From: Undibacterium sp. YM2
GTDB lineage: Bacteria; Pseudomonadota; Gammaproteobacteria; Burkholderiales; Burkholderiaceae_D
Direction of reading: 5' to 3'
DNA length: 64,000 nucleotides
Assembly: GCF_009937975.1 (NCBI RefSeq)
Contig: NZ_AP018441.1
Location: forward strand, 6,076,001 to 6,140,000
Part shown: positions 20,706 through 28,777 of the stretch, piece by piece
Layout: every line of letters starts with the position of its first letter
Position numbering within the stretch: the stretch's first letter is position 1
Program-made: the position numbers and the translations under genes
Notes under the pieces: model-generated
The model's database searches: none
What the model saw: only the letters and a program-made list of their open reading frames with translations
Told to the model about the DNA's origin: nothing

Positions 20706-21482
20706 TCAAAATTCCAGCGGCAAACTCCAACTGGTAGGTATGACATCATGCCTGACCACGGCGCGCTGTTGCTGGCGGCGTTGCAGGCTGTCGGGACTCC
20801 AAGTTTTTTCCCAGCCAGGTGGATAAGCCAGACCTTCACCTTGCCAGTCAGGCAGACGCTGGCGTACAGCGATCACGGGCAGGTGCAATGGCAAGGGCTG
20901 CTCTGGGCTATCTGCCCCCAGGCTATAGGCATAATTCGGCAGCAAGGCATCGCAAACCGCCGCAAACCAGGCAGTGTGATCTTCATCCTGACCCAGTGCA
21001 TTCGCCAGGCCAGCCGGATCAAAGCGCGCCAGGGTCTCTATCAGTTCAGCCGTACTGGCACCGGGTGCATCGCCCCAGCCCATGACAGGGTTGAAATTGT
21101 AATCAGCACCTGAACCATACCAGCCTTCACGCCAGGGTCTTTGCATCCAGTTGCGCGGGCCTGTGAATAACTGCCAGCGCCAGTGCAGGCCAGACGCCTT
21201 GGGCCAGCTATACAGATAGAGTTTTTGATATCCAGCAGCATGCAAGTCCCTGACCATGGCCATCAAACGCGCATGCGGCATGCGTTCTGGCGGGGTACGG
21301 CGAAACAGTATGGGTTCGCCATCGGCATGCTGGACTTCATCTGTCGACAAGTTCAAATCCAGGGTACGTTTTTCATCACCAAAACGCGCTGCCACCCAGC
21401 CACTCAGCAAGTTGACGGCAGTCAGCACGCCATAGCCACGATGGCGGTGAAAAATAACGGTTCCGGGGGCAATCGGTTTCAT
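20706..21482 (-). CDS. Conserved-looking protein of unknown function with SH3-like N-terminus
   Basis: 258 residues, no signal peptide or membrane segment. The first 50 residues (GTVIFHRHRGYGVLTAVN...ARFGDEKRTLDL) resemble the small beta-barrel found in CarD-like and other nucleic-acid associated proteins, where HRGYGVxT is typical; this is a pattern impression only. The rest is rich in Trp (HWRWQLFTGPRNWMQRPWREGW) and unassigned. It is convergent with the GNAT gene (21 bp apart) and divergent from the asparaginase-like gene. Codon use is like its neighbours. Confidence 0.65.
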   Translation of the reverse strand: MKPIAPGTVIFHRHRGYGVLTAVNLLSGWVAARFGDEKRTLDLNLSTDEVQHADGEPILFRRTPPERMPHARLMAMVRDLHAAGYQKLYLYSWPKASGLHWRWQLFTGPRNWMQRPWREGWYGSGADYNFNPVMGWGDAPGASTAELIETLARFDPAGLANALGQDEDHTAWFAAVCDALLPNYAYSLGADSPEQPLPLHLPVIAVRQRLPDWQGEGLAYPPGWEKTWSPDSLQRRQQQRAVVRHDVIPTSWSLPLEF

Positions 21483-21632
21483 ATATCTCTGGTGTATCTG
21501 GGATGTATCAACAAGCTGTATGCGATGAAATGCAACAGCTTAGTGTAGCAGTTTTCACTGGCCCCCTATGCGCGTTACAATGTGCCTAATCTAAAAAAAT
21601 TTTTCAAATTCTTCATCTACAGAGACAAGACC

Positions 21633-22118
21633 ATGACATTGCGCATCATCGCCACTGGCGGCACTTTTGATAAACATTATGATGAACTGGCCGGCAAGCT
21701 CAGCTTTGCTGACAGCCACCTGCCCGAAGTGCTGAAACGTGCACGTCTGACGATACCAGTAGAGCTGGAAGTCTGCATGCTGGTGGATTCGCTGGACATG
21801 AATGACAGCCACCGCAATACCGTCTTGCAGGCTTGCCAGCAATCGGCAGAAAAGGCGATTGTCATCATTCATGGTACCGACACCATGCGTGAAACGGCAG
21901 AAGTTTTGGGTGCTGCCAATCTGGGCAAGACCATCGTGTTTACCGGCGCCATGATCCCTTACGAAATCGCCAATTCCGATGCCTTCTTCAATCTGGGCTT
22001 TGCCTGCAGCGCAGCGCAACTCTTGCCAGCTGGTGTGCACGTCGCCATGAATGGCAAGGTCTTCCCCTGGAATGATGTACAAAAAAACCGTGAAGCTGGC
22101 GTATTCGTGAATAAGTAA
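21633..22118 (+). CDS. Single-domain asparaginase-like protein
   Basis: 161 residues from the ATG at 21633. It corresponds to the N-terminal domain of type I/II L-asparaginases: the first catalytic threonine motif IIATGGTFDKHYDE and the second HGTDTMRETAEVL are both present, followed by KTIVFTGAMIPY. The C-terminal domain of about 150 residues in classical enzymes is absent, and the end (NREAGVFVNK) looks natural. Stand-alone versions are known in proteobacteria as asparaginase-domain proteins of uncertain activity. The start was chosen over an upstream in-frame ATG at 21582, which would add a Lys/Phe-rich stretch of poor coding character. Confidence 0.85.
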   Translation: MTLRIIATGGTFDKHYDELAGKLSFADSHLPEVLKRARLTIPVELEVCMLVDSLDMNDSHRNTVLQACQQSAEKAIVIIHGTDTMRETAEVLGAANLGKTIVFTGAMIPYEIANSDAFFNLGFACSAAQLLPAGVHVAMNGKVFPWNDVQKNREAGVFVNK

Positions 22119-22176
22119 ACCCGAAGTAAAATCCGCTAAGACTGGGTAAGGCTAATAGAGACGAATTGAGACCACC

Positions 22177-22670
22177 ATGAAACTGCTGCTGGCGACATTA
22201 TTGCTGTGTTTTTCCACCCTGACGCAGGCAGCAGAAACGCGTTTTGATTCTGTCTATTTTTTCCAGTCGCAAGCCGAGCTGGAAAAAAAAGGCATCAATG
22301 TCGATACTTTCGGCCGTTATACACGTGCCTTGCAAACACAGATTTACAAGGCCCTCAAAAAAGCCAAGATGCCTGAGAGCGCAGGTTACCTGGTCGTGGC
22401 TGTACGCTCAGACGGTGAAGTCACCTGCTGGCTCGACATGACCCCCGCAGTGCATGAATATTACGACAACCAGATTTATGAAATCGTCAAAAAAATCCCG
22501 CCAGTCGATGTACAAAGTGGCATCCTGGTATTTGGCATGAAGATGGCGATAGACACTGCCGTGCATACCAAAAAACCGTACCCGCCCCTGCCGACTGGGC
22601 AGAGGCTAAAAAGAAACTGAATGACCCGAATAATATAGAAGAGCTGGTGTTATCCAGATGGCCTGAGTGA
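22177..22670 (+). CDS. Small exported protein of unknown function, apparent frameshift near the 3' end
   Basis: Signal peptide (MKLLLATLLLCFSTLTQA) and a mature domain with alternating helix and strand (YLVVAVRSDGEVTCWLDM, then SGILVFGMKM). As read, it stops at 22618-22620 after KRN, 147 residues. The next frame continues without stop as DWAEAKKKLNDPNNIEELV and ends at 22668-22670, a natural coding sequence. Adding one base to the A6 run (22570-22575) or the C4 run (22585-22588) joins the two, giving about 164 residues. It converges on hisC with 7 bp between stops. Family not recognised. Confidence 0.7.
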
Positions 22671-22677
22671 GCACTTT

Positions 22678-23742
22678 TCAGCCTTGTTTTACCAATAGTT
22701 TTAAGGCCGCAAGCAGCGCAGTACTTTCATCATCTGTACCTATGGAAATGCGCAAAAATTCATTGATGCGCGGCAGTTTGAAATGGCGCACGATGATGCC
22801 GGACTGGCGCAAACCCAGGGCGATTTCTTCTGCCGCAAAACGAGGGTGACGGGCGAAAATAAAATTCGTCGCTGATGGCAAGACTTCAAAACCCAAATCC
22901 CGCATAGCTGCCGCCAGCCTTTCGCGCGTCGCCATCACTGCCTGGCAAGTTTGCAAAAAATAATCCTGGTCTTCAAATGCCGCAATCGCGCCGGCTACTG
23001 CCAGCCTGTCCAGCGGGTAAGCATTGAAACTGTTTTTGACGCGGTTCAAACCTGCAATCAAATCTGCATGCCCTGCCGCGAAACCTACCCGCAAACCAGC
23101 CAGGGAGCGGGATTTTGACAGGGTGTGAACGACCAGCAAATTGGGGTAGCGCTTAATCAGCGCAATCGCTGTCTCGCCACCAAAATCCACATAAGCTTCA
23201 TCAATGACGACTACCGTATCGCGATTGTGTTGCAGCAGGAATTCGATTTTTTCCAGCGGCACGACGCAGCCAGTGGGGGCGTTAGGATTGGCAAAAATAA
23301 TCCCGCCATTTTCTTGCAGATAATCTTCCACATTCAGTTGAAATTCTGCATCCAGTGGCACGCTGCTGTAGGCTATTTCATACAGGCCACAATAAACAGG
23401 ATAAAAGCTGTAGCTGATATCGGGGAAAAGCAAAGGCCGCTGATGCTTGAGCAGGGCCTGGAACACATGGGCCAGCACTTCATCCGAGCTATTGCCGACA
23501 AAAACCTGGTCTGCCTGCAGGCCATGATAATTGGCGATCACGCTACGCAAATGATCTGAACCGGGATCAGGATAGAGACGCAAATCAGCATTGGTGGCTT
23601 GCTGTATCGCCGCCAGAACACGGGGTGAAGGCGGGTAAGGGTTTTCGTTGGTATTGAGTTTGATGAGCCTGGCCATCTTTGGTTGCTCACCAGGGGTATA
23701 AGGATTCAGCTTGTGGACAACTTCACTCCAGTATTTACTCAT
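22678..23742 (-). CDS. hisC: Histidinol-phosphate aminotransferase
   Basis: 354 residues, normal length. PLP-dependent class I/II aminotransferase converting imidazole-acetol phosphate and glutamate to histidinol phosphate in histidine synthesis. Motifs: [12 protein letters not shown] near the start, [17 protein letters not shown], and the PLP lysine in [15 protein letters not shown]. The C-terminal arginine segment [14 protein letters not shown] is typical of HisC. It is away from any other his gene here, as is common for a second hisC copy in this group, so a role in another aminotransfer is possible. MarR gene follows upstream, same strand, 32 bp away. Confidence 0.92.
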   Translation of the reverse strand: MSKYWSEVVHKLNPYTPGEQPKMARLIKLNTNENPYPPSPRVLAAIQQATNADLRLYPDPGSDHLRSVIANYHGLQADQVFVGNSSDEVLAHVFQALLKHQRPLLFPDISYSFYPVYCGLYEIAYSSVPLDAEFQLNVEDYLQENGGIIFANPNAPTGCVVPLEKIEFLLQHNRDTVVVIDEAYVDFGGETAIALIKRYPNLLVVHTLSKSRSLAGLRVGFAAGHADLIAGLNRVKNSFNAYPLDRLAVAGAIAAFEDQDYFLQTCQAVMATRERLAAAMRDLGFEVLPSATNFIFARHPRFAAEEIALGLRQSGIIVRHFKLPRINEFLRISIGTDDESTALLAALKLLVKQG

Positions 23743-23774
23743 GATCTGACAATTCTGCTTTAAGGAAAAAATCT

Positions 23775-24245
23775 TTAAGATCCGGTGTTCAGATTAACTT
23801 GAACTCTTCGCAAGAGTTGCAATAACTCTTGCTGCTCATTGCTGGCCATATCTTTCAATGCCAGGGTATTCAGACGTTTGGCCTGTTGGCGTAATGTTGT
23901 CAATACGCTTTGCCCATCTATAGTCAAAGTCAGCCTGACATTGCGCTTGTCTGCTTCATCGGCAACGGCATCAAGCAAGCCCTGGTCACGCAAGCCCTTG
24001 ATGAGTCTTGCCAGTTGCGCCTTGTCGCGGCCACTATGCTTGGCCAGCTCACTCTGGGTAGCACCGGGATGATGGCCAAAAAAACTCAATACCTTGCCTT
24101 CCATGTGGGTGATGTCATGCGGGCCATCGCGCAGGGCCTGGTATTGCTTGGAGCGGTATTGATGCATGACCGTATGGATAAGGTCCAGCACCCCATCCTC
24201 ATTATTTTCTTGAGAATGGTTGACATTGTCATTTGTTTTGCGCAT
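23775..24245 (-). CDS. MarR-family transcriptional regulator
   Basis: 156 residues from the ATG at 24245; an in-frame TTG at 24263 would lie inside the putative operator and is less likely. Winged helix-turn-helix: [45 protein letters not shown], wing [13 protein letters not shown], then C-terminal dimer helix. Divergent from the siderophore-interacting protein gene with only about 38 bp between starts and a 19-bp imperfect palindrome in that gap, so it probably represses both. Possible signals are iron state or an aromatic ligand. hisC downstream may be read through. Confidence 0.88.
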   Translation of the reverse strand: MRKTNDNVNHSQENNEDGVLDLIHTVMHQYRSKQYQALRDGPHDITHMEGKVLSFFGHHPGATQSELAKHSGRDKAQLARLIKGLRDQGLLDAVADEADKRNVRLTLTIDGQSVLTTLRQQAKRLNTLALKDMASNEQQELLQLLRRVQVNLNTGS

Positions 24246-24247
24246 TA

Positions 24248-24266
24248 TAGTAGATATTGTCAACTA
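24248..24266. promoter_or_regulatory. Putative MarR operator between the divergent MarR and SIP genes
   Basis: TAGTAGATATTGTCAACTA is an imperfect 19-bp palindrome of the pattern TAGTnGAnAnTnTCnACTA. Its size and position, immediately upstream of the MarR start and 18 bases before the SIP start, suit a MarR dimer site controlling both genes. Binding is inferred. Confidence 0.6.
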
Positions 24267-24283
24267 ATTTGATGGGTGAATAA

Positions 24284-25021
24284 ATGAGTATAGCCTCTGA
24301 AACCAGCCGCGTACAACGCATACGCCATGAAATCAAACGCCGTAATCTGCAAGTTGTCCGTGTTGAAAGCCCGACCCCGCACTTCCGCCGCATCACTCTC
24401 AGTGGTGCTGACCTGCCGGGTTTTATCAGTGCCTCCTTTGATGATCATCTTAAACTGATACTGGGTGCTGACAGTGACAATGTTGTCATGCGTGATTACA
24501 CACCCAGGCATTACGATGCCGCCAAAGGCGAGCTGGTGCTGGAATTTTCCATACACGGTGATGGCCCCGCTGCCGCCTGGGCCAGCCAGGCAGATGTTGG
24601 CCATGGAGTCACTGTCGCCGGGCCGCGTGGTTCTTTAGTCATTCCCACCGACTATGAATGGCATTTGCTGGCCGGTGATGAAACCGCCTTACCAGCGATA
24701 TCGCGACGTCTGGAAGAATTGCCAGCCGGGGTGCGCGTCATCGTCATCCTGCAAGTGCCACCAGCCGAGCGCCGTGAATTAAGCAGTGCGGCAGATATCA
24801 GTATAGTCTGGGTAGATAGCGCACAAGAGTTTCTGGATACCCTGCGCGCGCTGCCTTTGCCAGCGGGCGATGGCTATGCCTGGTGCGCCGGTGAAGCTGC
24901 CACCATGGCTGCAACACGCCGCATACTGGCAGAAGAAAAAGGCCATGCTGGTACTGCCATGAGGGTGGCGGCTTACTGGAAGCGGGGTTTGATTGCGCAT
25001 CATGAAAACCTGGAAAGCTGA
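24284..25021 (+). CDS. Siderophore-interacting protein (ViuB/SIP ferric-siderophore reductase)
   Basis: 245 residues. FAD-binding domain with the flavin motif VMRDYTPRHYD (Arg-x-Tyr-Thr) and the phosphate-binding GPRGSLVI; the C-terminal NAD(P)H-binding part has LLAGDETALPAISRRLEEL and WCAGEAATM, as in ViuB and YqjH. Reduces ferric siderophores in the cytoplasm and releases Fe(II). The neighbouring divergent MarR regulator shares its promoter region. No siderophore synthesis or receptor gene is seen in the window, so it may serve xenosiderophores. Confidence 0.93.
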   Translation: MSIASETSRVQRIRHEIKRRNLQVVRVESPTPHFRRITLSGADLPGFISASFDDHLKLILGADSDNVVMRDYTPRHYDAAKGELVLEFSIHGDGPAAAWASQADVGHGVTVAGPRGSLVIPTDYEWHLLAGDETALPAISRRLEELPAGVRVIVILQVPPAERRELSSAADISIVWVDSAQEFLDTLRALPLPAGDGYAWCAGEAATMAATRRILAEEKGHAGTAMRVAAYWKRGLIAHHENLES

Positions 25022-25052
25022 TCAATGACGAAATCCGGCTACCACCGGATTC

Positions 25053-25943
25053 TCATTTGAACTCTTCCACCAAAAAATCAATCAATGCCCTGACCCTGGC
25101 AGGTTGCTGGCGGCGGCTCAGGTAATACACATACAGGTCAGCCGCTGGCAAGGTATAGGCGGGTAAGACTATCTGTAGCCTGCCACTCTCCAGGTATTTA
25201 TTCAAATCCCATTCCGAGCGCACCAGTATGCCGTGGCCATCGAGTGCCCAGTTCAGCACCACGTCCCCATCATTGCTGGACACCGCGCCGCGCACCTTGA
25301 CCAGTTCTTCCTTGCGTCCTTTTTCCAGTCGCCAGGTGCCATACACATCATCATTTTGCCTGTGCAGGATGCAGCGGTGACGATGCAGATCTGCCGGTGT
25401 CTGCGGATGCCCGGCCTGTTTCAGATAGGCGGGTGAGGCGCATAAAAAGCGCCGGTTGCTCATGAGCTTGCGGGCACCCAGGCGCGAATCCGGCAATTCG
25501 CCAAAGCGTATCGCCAGGTCATAGGCTGCTTCCACCAGGTCTATCGGACGGTCAGTCAGTTGCAATTGCACTTCGACTTCTGCATGCAGATGGGCAAAGC
25601 GTGACACCAGCGGTGCGATGTGAGTACGGCCAAAGCCTGGCGTGGCATTTACCCGCAGCAAGCCCTTGGGTATGCCGCGGCTGCTGGATACCGACTCTTC
25701 CATGTCGCGGATACTGTCCAGAATATGTCTGGCTTGCACCAGATAGGACTCACCTTCACTGGTCAGGCTGAGGCGGCGTGTGGTGCGGTTAACCAGACGC
25801 ACGCCCAGGCGTTGTTCCATCAGCATCAGGCGCTTGGTCACCGCAGGCGGGGTGATACCCAGTTCGCGCGCCGTCGCCGACAAACTGCCCAGCTTGGCCA
25901 GCAGCACGAAAAAAGTCAGTTCAGGGGCAATATCAATATTCAC
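25053..25943 (-). CDS. LysR-family regulator, probable activator of the tartrate dehydratase gene
   Basis: 296 residues. N-terminal helix-turn-helix GSLSATARELGITPPAVTKRLMLMEQRLGVRLVNRTTRRLSLT, then an effector domain with the CrgA-like PATPGFGRTHIAPLVSRF equivalents. The start is GTG at 25943 with no clear ribosome site, so it is tentative, but the helix-turn-helix needs nearly the whole N-terminus. It is divergent from the D-tartrate dehydratase gene, 105 bp between starts, the usual arrangement for a regulator and its target. Confidence 0.9.
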   Translation of the reverse strand: MNIDIAPELTFFVLLAKLGSLSATARELGITPPAVTKRLMLMEQRLGVRLVNRTTRRLSLTSEGESYLVQARHILDSIRDMEESVSSSRGIPKGLLRVNATPGFGRTHIAPLVSRFAHLHAEVEVQLQLTDRPIDLVEAAYDLAIRFGELPDSRLGARKLMSNRRFLCASPAYLKQAGHPQTPADLHRHRCILHRQNDDVYGTWRLEKGRKEELVKVRGAVSSNDGDVVLNWALDGHGILVRSEWDLNKYLESGRLQIVLPAYTLPAADLYVYYLSRRQQPARVRALIDFLVEEFK

Positions 25944-26048
25944 TTGAAGTAAATAATGGTTTCAATATGAGTGAATTATATCTCTTAAAATGAAGAGTAA
26001 GCTTTGGACCATACAGCTTCCCTTTTACACCTGTCAGGACAAAGCCAA

Positions 26049-27215
26049 ATGAAAATCGTAGAAATCCGCGAACAAACCGTTCCCATCAGTTCACCCATAC
26101 GCAATGCCTATATTGATTTCAGCAAGATGACGCTGAGCCTGGTCGCTGTCGTGACGGATGTGGTCAGAGATGGCAAGCGCGTCATCGGTTACGGTTTCAA
26201 TTCCAATGGCCGCTATGGTCAAGGCAAGCTCATGCGCGAACGCTTCATCCCACGTGTGCTGGAAGCTGAACCAGAAAGCCTCATCAATGAGGCAGGCGAC
26301 AACCTCGACCCGCACAAGATATGGAACTGCATGTTCACCAATGAAAAACCCGGTGGTCATGGTGAACGCTCGGTGGCTATCGGTACTATCGATATGGCAG
26401 TCTGGGATGCTGTCGCCAAGATAGAGGGCAAGCCGCTATTCCAGTTACTGGCAGAGCGCTATGGCAACGGTACGCCAGACCGCAATATCTTTGTCTACGC
26501 AGCAGGTGGTTATTACTACCCCGGCCAGAACCACGACAAACTCAAGGATGAAATGCGCAGCTATATTGACCGTGGTTACACCGTGGTCAAGAAAAAGATA
26601 GGTGGCGCCTCGCTCGATGAAGACTTGCGCCGCATTGACTCCATCCTCAGCGTACTCGGCGATGGTCAGAAGCTGGCGGTGGATGCGAATGGTCGTTTCG
26701 ATCTCGACACTGCTATACAGTATGCCAAGGCGCTGTCGCAATACGACCTGTTCTGGTATGAGGAACCGGGTGACCCGCTGGATTTTGAATTGCAGGCCAC
26801 GCTGCGCAATTACTACCCCAATCCCATGGCGACGGGAGAAGACCTGTTCTCCATGCAGGATGCCCGCAATCTCATACGCTATGGTGGCATGCGTGCTGAC
26901 CGCGACTGGCTGCAATTCGATTGCGCCCTCAGCTACGGTCTTGTCGAATATCTGCGCACGCTGGACATGTTGCGCGAACATGGTTGGTCAGCCAAACGCT
27001 GCATCCCCCACGGCGGCCACCAGATGTCGCTGAATATCGCCGCAGGCCTTGGCCTGGGTGGCAATGAATCCTACCCTGACTTGTTCCAGCCCTATGGCGG
27101 TTTCCCGGATGGTGTCAAGGTTGTCAACGGCCACATCATGCTGCCAGAATTGCCTGGCATAGGCTTTGAAGGTAAGACAGATTTGTATGCAGAGATGCGC
27201 AAGCTGGCAGAGTAG
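26049..27215 (+). CDS. D(-)-tartrate dehydratase (enolase superfamily)
   Basis: 388 residues from the ATG at 26049. Dehydrates D-tartrate to oxaloacetate. The sequence agrees closely, from memory, with the characterised Bradyrhizobium enzyme TarD: PISSPIRNAYIDFSKMT, KPGGHGERSVAIGTIDMAVWDA, and CIPHGGHQMSLNIAAGLG. Catalytic features: the Lys-x-Lys acid/base motif VVKKKIGG, metal ligands in VDANGRF (Asp), FWYEEPGD (Glu) and ATGEDL (Glu), and His in IPHGGH. No membrane segment; cytoplasmic. The oxaloacetate formed can enter PEP through PckG, also in this window. The LysR gene divergent from it is its likely regulator. No transporter lies next to it. Confidence 0.94.
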   Translation: MKIVEIREQTVPISSPIRNAYIDFSKMTLSLVAVVTDVVRDGKRVIGYGFNSNGRYGQGKLMRERFIPRVLEAEPESLINEAGDNLDPHKIWNCMFTNEKPGGHGERSVAIGTIDMAVWDAVAKIEGKPLFQLLAERYGNGTPDRNIFVYAAGGYYYPGQNHDKLKDEMRSYIDRGYTVVKKKIGGASLDEDLRRIDSILSVLGDGQKLAVDANGRFDLDTAIQYAKALSQYDLFWYEEPGDPLDFELQATLRNYYPNPMATGEDLFSMQDARNLIRYGGMRADRDWLQFDCALSYGLVEYLRTLDMLREHGWSAKRCIPHGGHQMSLNIAAGLGLGGNESYPDLFQPYGGFPDGVKVVNGHIMLPELPGIGFEGKTDLYAEMRKLAE

Positions 27216-27296
27216 TGGGTTGAGGCGGGCGACACAAATTTAACGACTGGGTTCTGTTGCTGTATAGTGGCGCACCGCATTTTATTTGGCTTCAGC

Positions 27297-28163
27297 ATGT
27301 ACAAATCCAAGCTTTTTTCACCCGCAGGAAGCAGGCGATTGCTCACTCTATTAGTGTTGCCCTTACTCCCAGCTTCTGTTTTCGCAGGCGACATCCTCAG
27401 CTGCAAAGATGAAAATGGCAAAACCATCTACACAGACAGCGCGGCGAAGTGCGAAGGGCAGGTGCAAAAATTTCAGGGACATGATTCTGCCACTTCGGGC
27501 AAGGCAAATTTTAGCTCGCCCCGCCGCAGCTACCAAACCATCGCTGGCGACTGGAAGATACTGGTCGAGCAGGATATGGCCGCCGCTGATCCCAAGCTCA
27601 CTACTGCTGCAAGCAACAAATTACAGCAAGCACTGACTGAGATTCTGGGCAAATTGCCCACAGCATCACACCAGCATGTCAAGTCGCTTAATTTTTACCT
27701 GATGTGGGGTGAAAAATCTCCTAAAGGAGGAGAGAAATCAGGTATGCGTGCCGTAAAGCGGGTCGATCCTCTTAGGTTGCCTTTGTACGATCCTGCCTGG
27801 AAGGATGCAGTGATCATTTACAGCGCAACAAATCTGATGTCACTGGATGAGCTGTGGACTAAAAAAGCCCTGACCCACGAGATAAGTCATTCCTGGCATT
27901 TGCGCGACTGGCCAGCCAAACATCCGGAAATCACCGATATCTGGGAAGCGGCAAAACGTGCCAGTTTGTATAAGAATGTGGAAACCTATAAAGGCAAGAC
28001 GCTGGCCACTGCTTACGCACTCACCAATGAGCGTGAGTATTTTGCCGAATTGAGTGCGATGTATTTTGTCGGTGGTGACTACCAACCCTATGACAAGGCT
28101 GGCTTGAAAAATTATGACCCTCTGGGTTACAGGATGGTAGAACAGTATTGGGGTCTACGCTGA
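27297..28163 (+). CDS. Exported DUF4124-zinc metalloprotease-like fusion
   Basis: 288 residues from the ATG at 27297. Signal peptide to about VFAG, then a DUF4124 module (ILSCKDENGKTIYTDSAAKCEG) with its usual Cys pair, a linker, and a C-terminal metalloprotease-like domain. That domain has a HExxH zinc site, ALTHEISHSWHLRDW, and a downstream glutamate in NEREYFAELSAMYFVGG that could be the third ligand (gluzincin style). The bridging region is unassigned. The protein is predicted to act in the periplasm. Substrate unknown. It ends 16 bp before the convergent SUKH-like gene. Confidence 0.75.
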   Translation: MYKSKLFSPAGSRRLLTLLVLPLLPASVFAGDILSCKDENGKTIYTDSAAKCEGQVQKFQGHDSATSGKANFSSPRRSYQTIAGDWKILVEQDMAAADPKLTTAASNKLQQALTEILGKLPTASHQHVKSLNFYLMWGEKSPKGGEKSGMRAVKRVDPLRLPLYDPAWKDAVIIYSATNLMSLDELWTKKALTHEISHSWHLRDWPAKHPEITDIWEAAKRASLYKNVETYKGKTLATAYALTNEREYFAELSAMYFVGGDYQPYDKAGLKNYDPLGYRMVEQYWGLR

Positions 28164-28178
28164 GATTTATCTGGCAGC

Positions 28179-28757
28179 TCAGCAATACCAGCGCCAGGCT
28201 GCCAACATCTGACGGGCGTCTGCACTGCCAGCCAGTAGCTTATCCAGGTCACGAGTGACTTGCTCACGTGCGGCGGCTGTCAATTCATAGGTGTCATCAA
28301 AAGCCTGCTCATCCAGTTCTCGCATGGTATTTGCGACGCAGGCGATGGCGGCAAAGGCTGTCAGCAAGTCCGGTGCAAACAACTGAAAGTCAGGTTTGCC
28401 ACCGGCCAGGGCAAAATACACTTGCCCTGATATGGTATCAAGCATGAAGGGATTGCTGCCTTCGGTCGCTATCACCAGCCAATGCTCTTGCCACTCAGGC
28501 AAACGCTCGCCAGTATTGCCATGCCAGCGATAGCAAGCCTGGCGGGACCAGAGGTTTTTGAGTATCGGTATATCAACAGGATTACCGCCAGCACTCAGTG
28601 ATAGACCAGTAGGCCCGACTTTTTCGTGGACTATTTCACCCCAGGGACCCAGCTGTTCATAGAAGCTGGCAAGAACCGCTGGCAGGGCTATTTCGCCCTG
28701 CCAGTCACTTGCTGCTTGCGGGCGCAATTCTCCCCAGGGTGACAGCAAGTCACGCAA
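28179..28757 (-). CDS. SMI1/KNR4 (SUKH)-like protein, possible immunity protein
   Basis: 192 residues. LPAVLASFYEQLGPWGEI and WLVIATEGSNPFMLDTISGQVYFALAGG match the pattern of the SUKH fold (LP..l..fY...G; W..iA..G..p..lD...G.V). Many SUKH proteins neutralise secreted toxins; others are housekeeping. No toxin gene lies nearby. The start is uncertain: no ATG or GTG is in a good position, and TTG at 28757 lacks a ribosome site, so translation may be coupled to alaC, whose stop is 21 bp upstream. Assignment is by pattern only. Confidence 0.5.
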   Translation of the reverse strand: MRDLLSPWGELRPQAASDWQGEIALPAVLASFYEQLGPWGEIVHEKVGPTGLSLSAGGNPVDIPILKNLWSRQACYRWHGNTGERLPEWQEHWLVIATEGSNPFMLDTISGQVYFALAGGKPDFQLFAPDLLTAFAAIACVANTMRELDEQAFDDTYELTAAAREQVTRDLDKLLAGSADARQMLAAWRWYC

Positions 28758-28777
28758 GACAGCAATAGTGATCGTGC

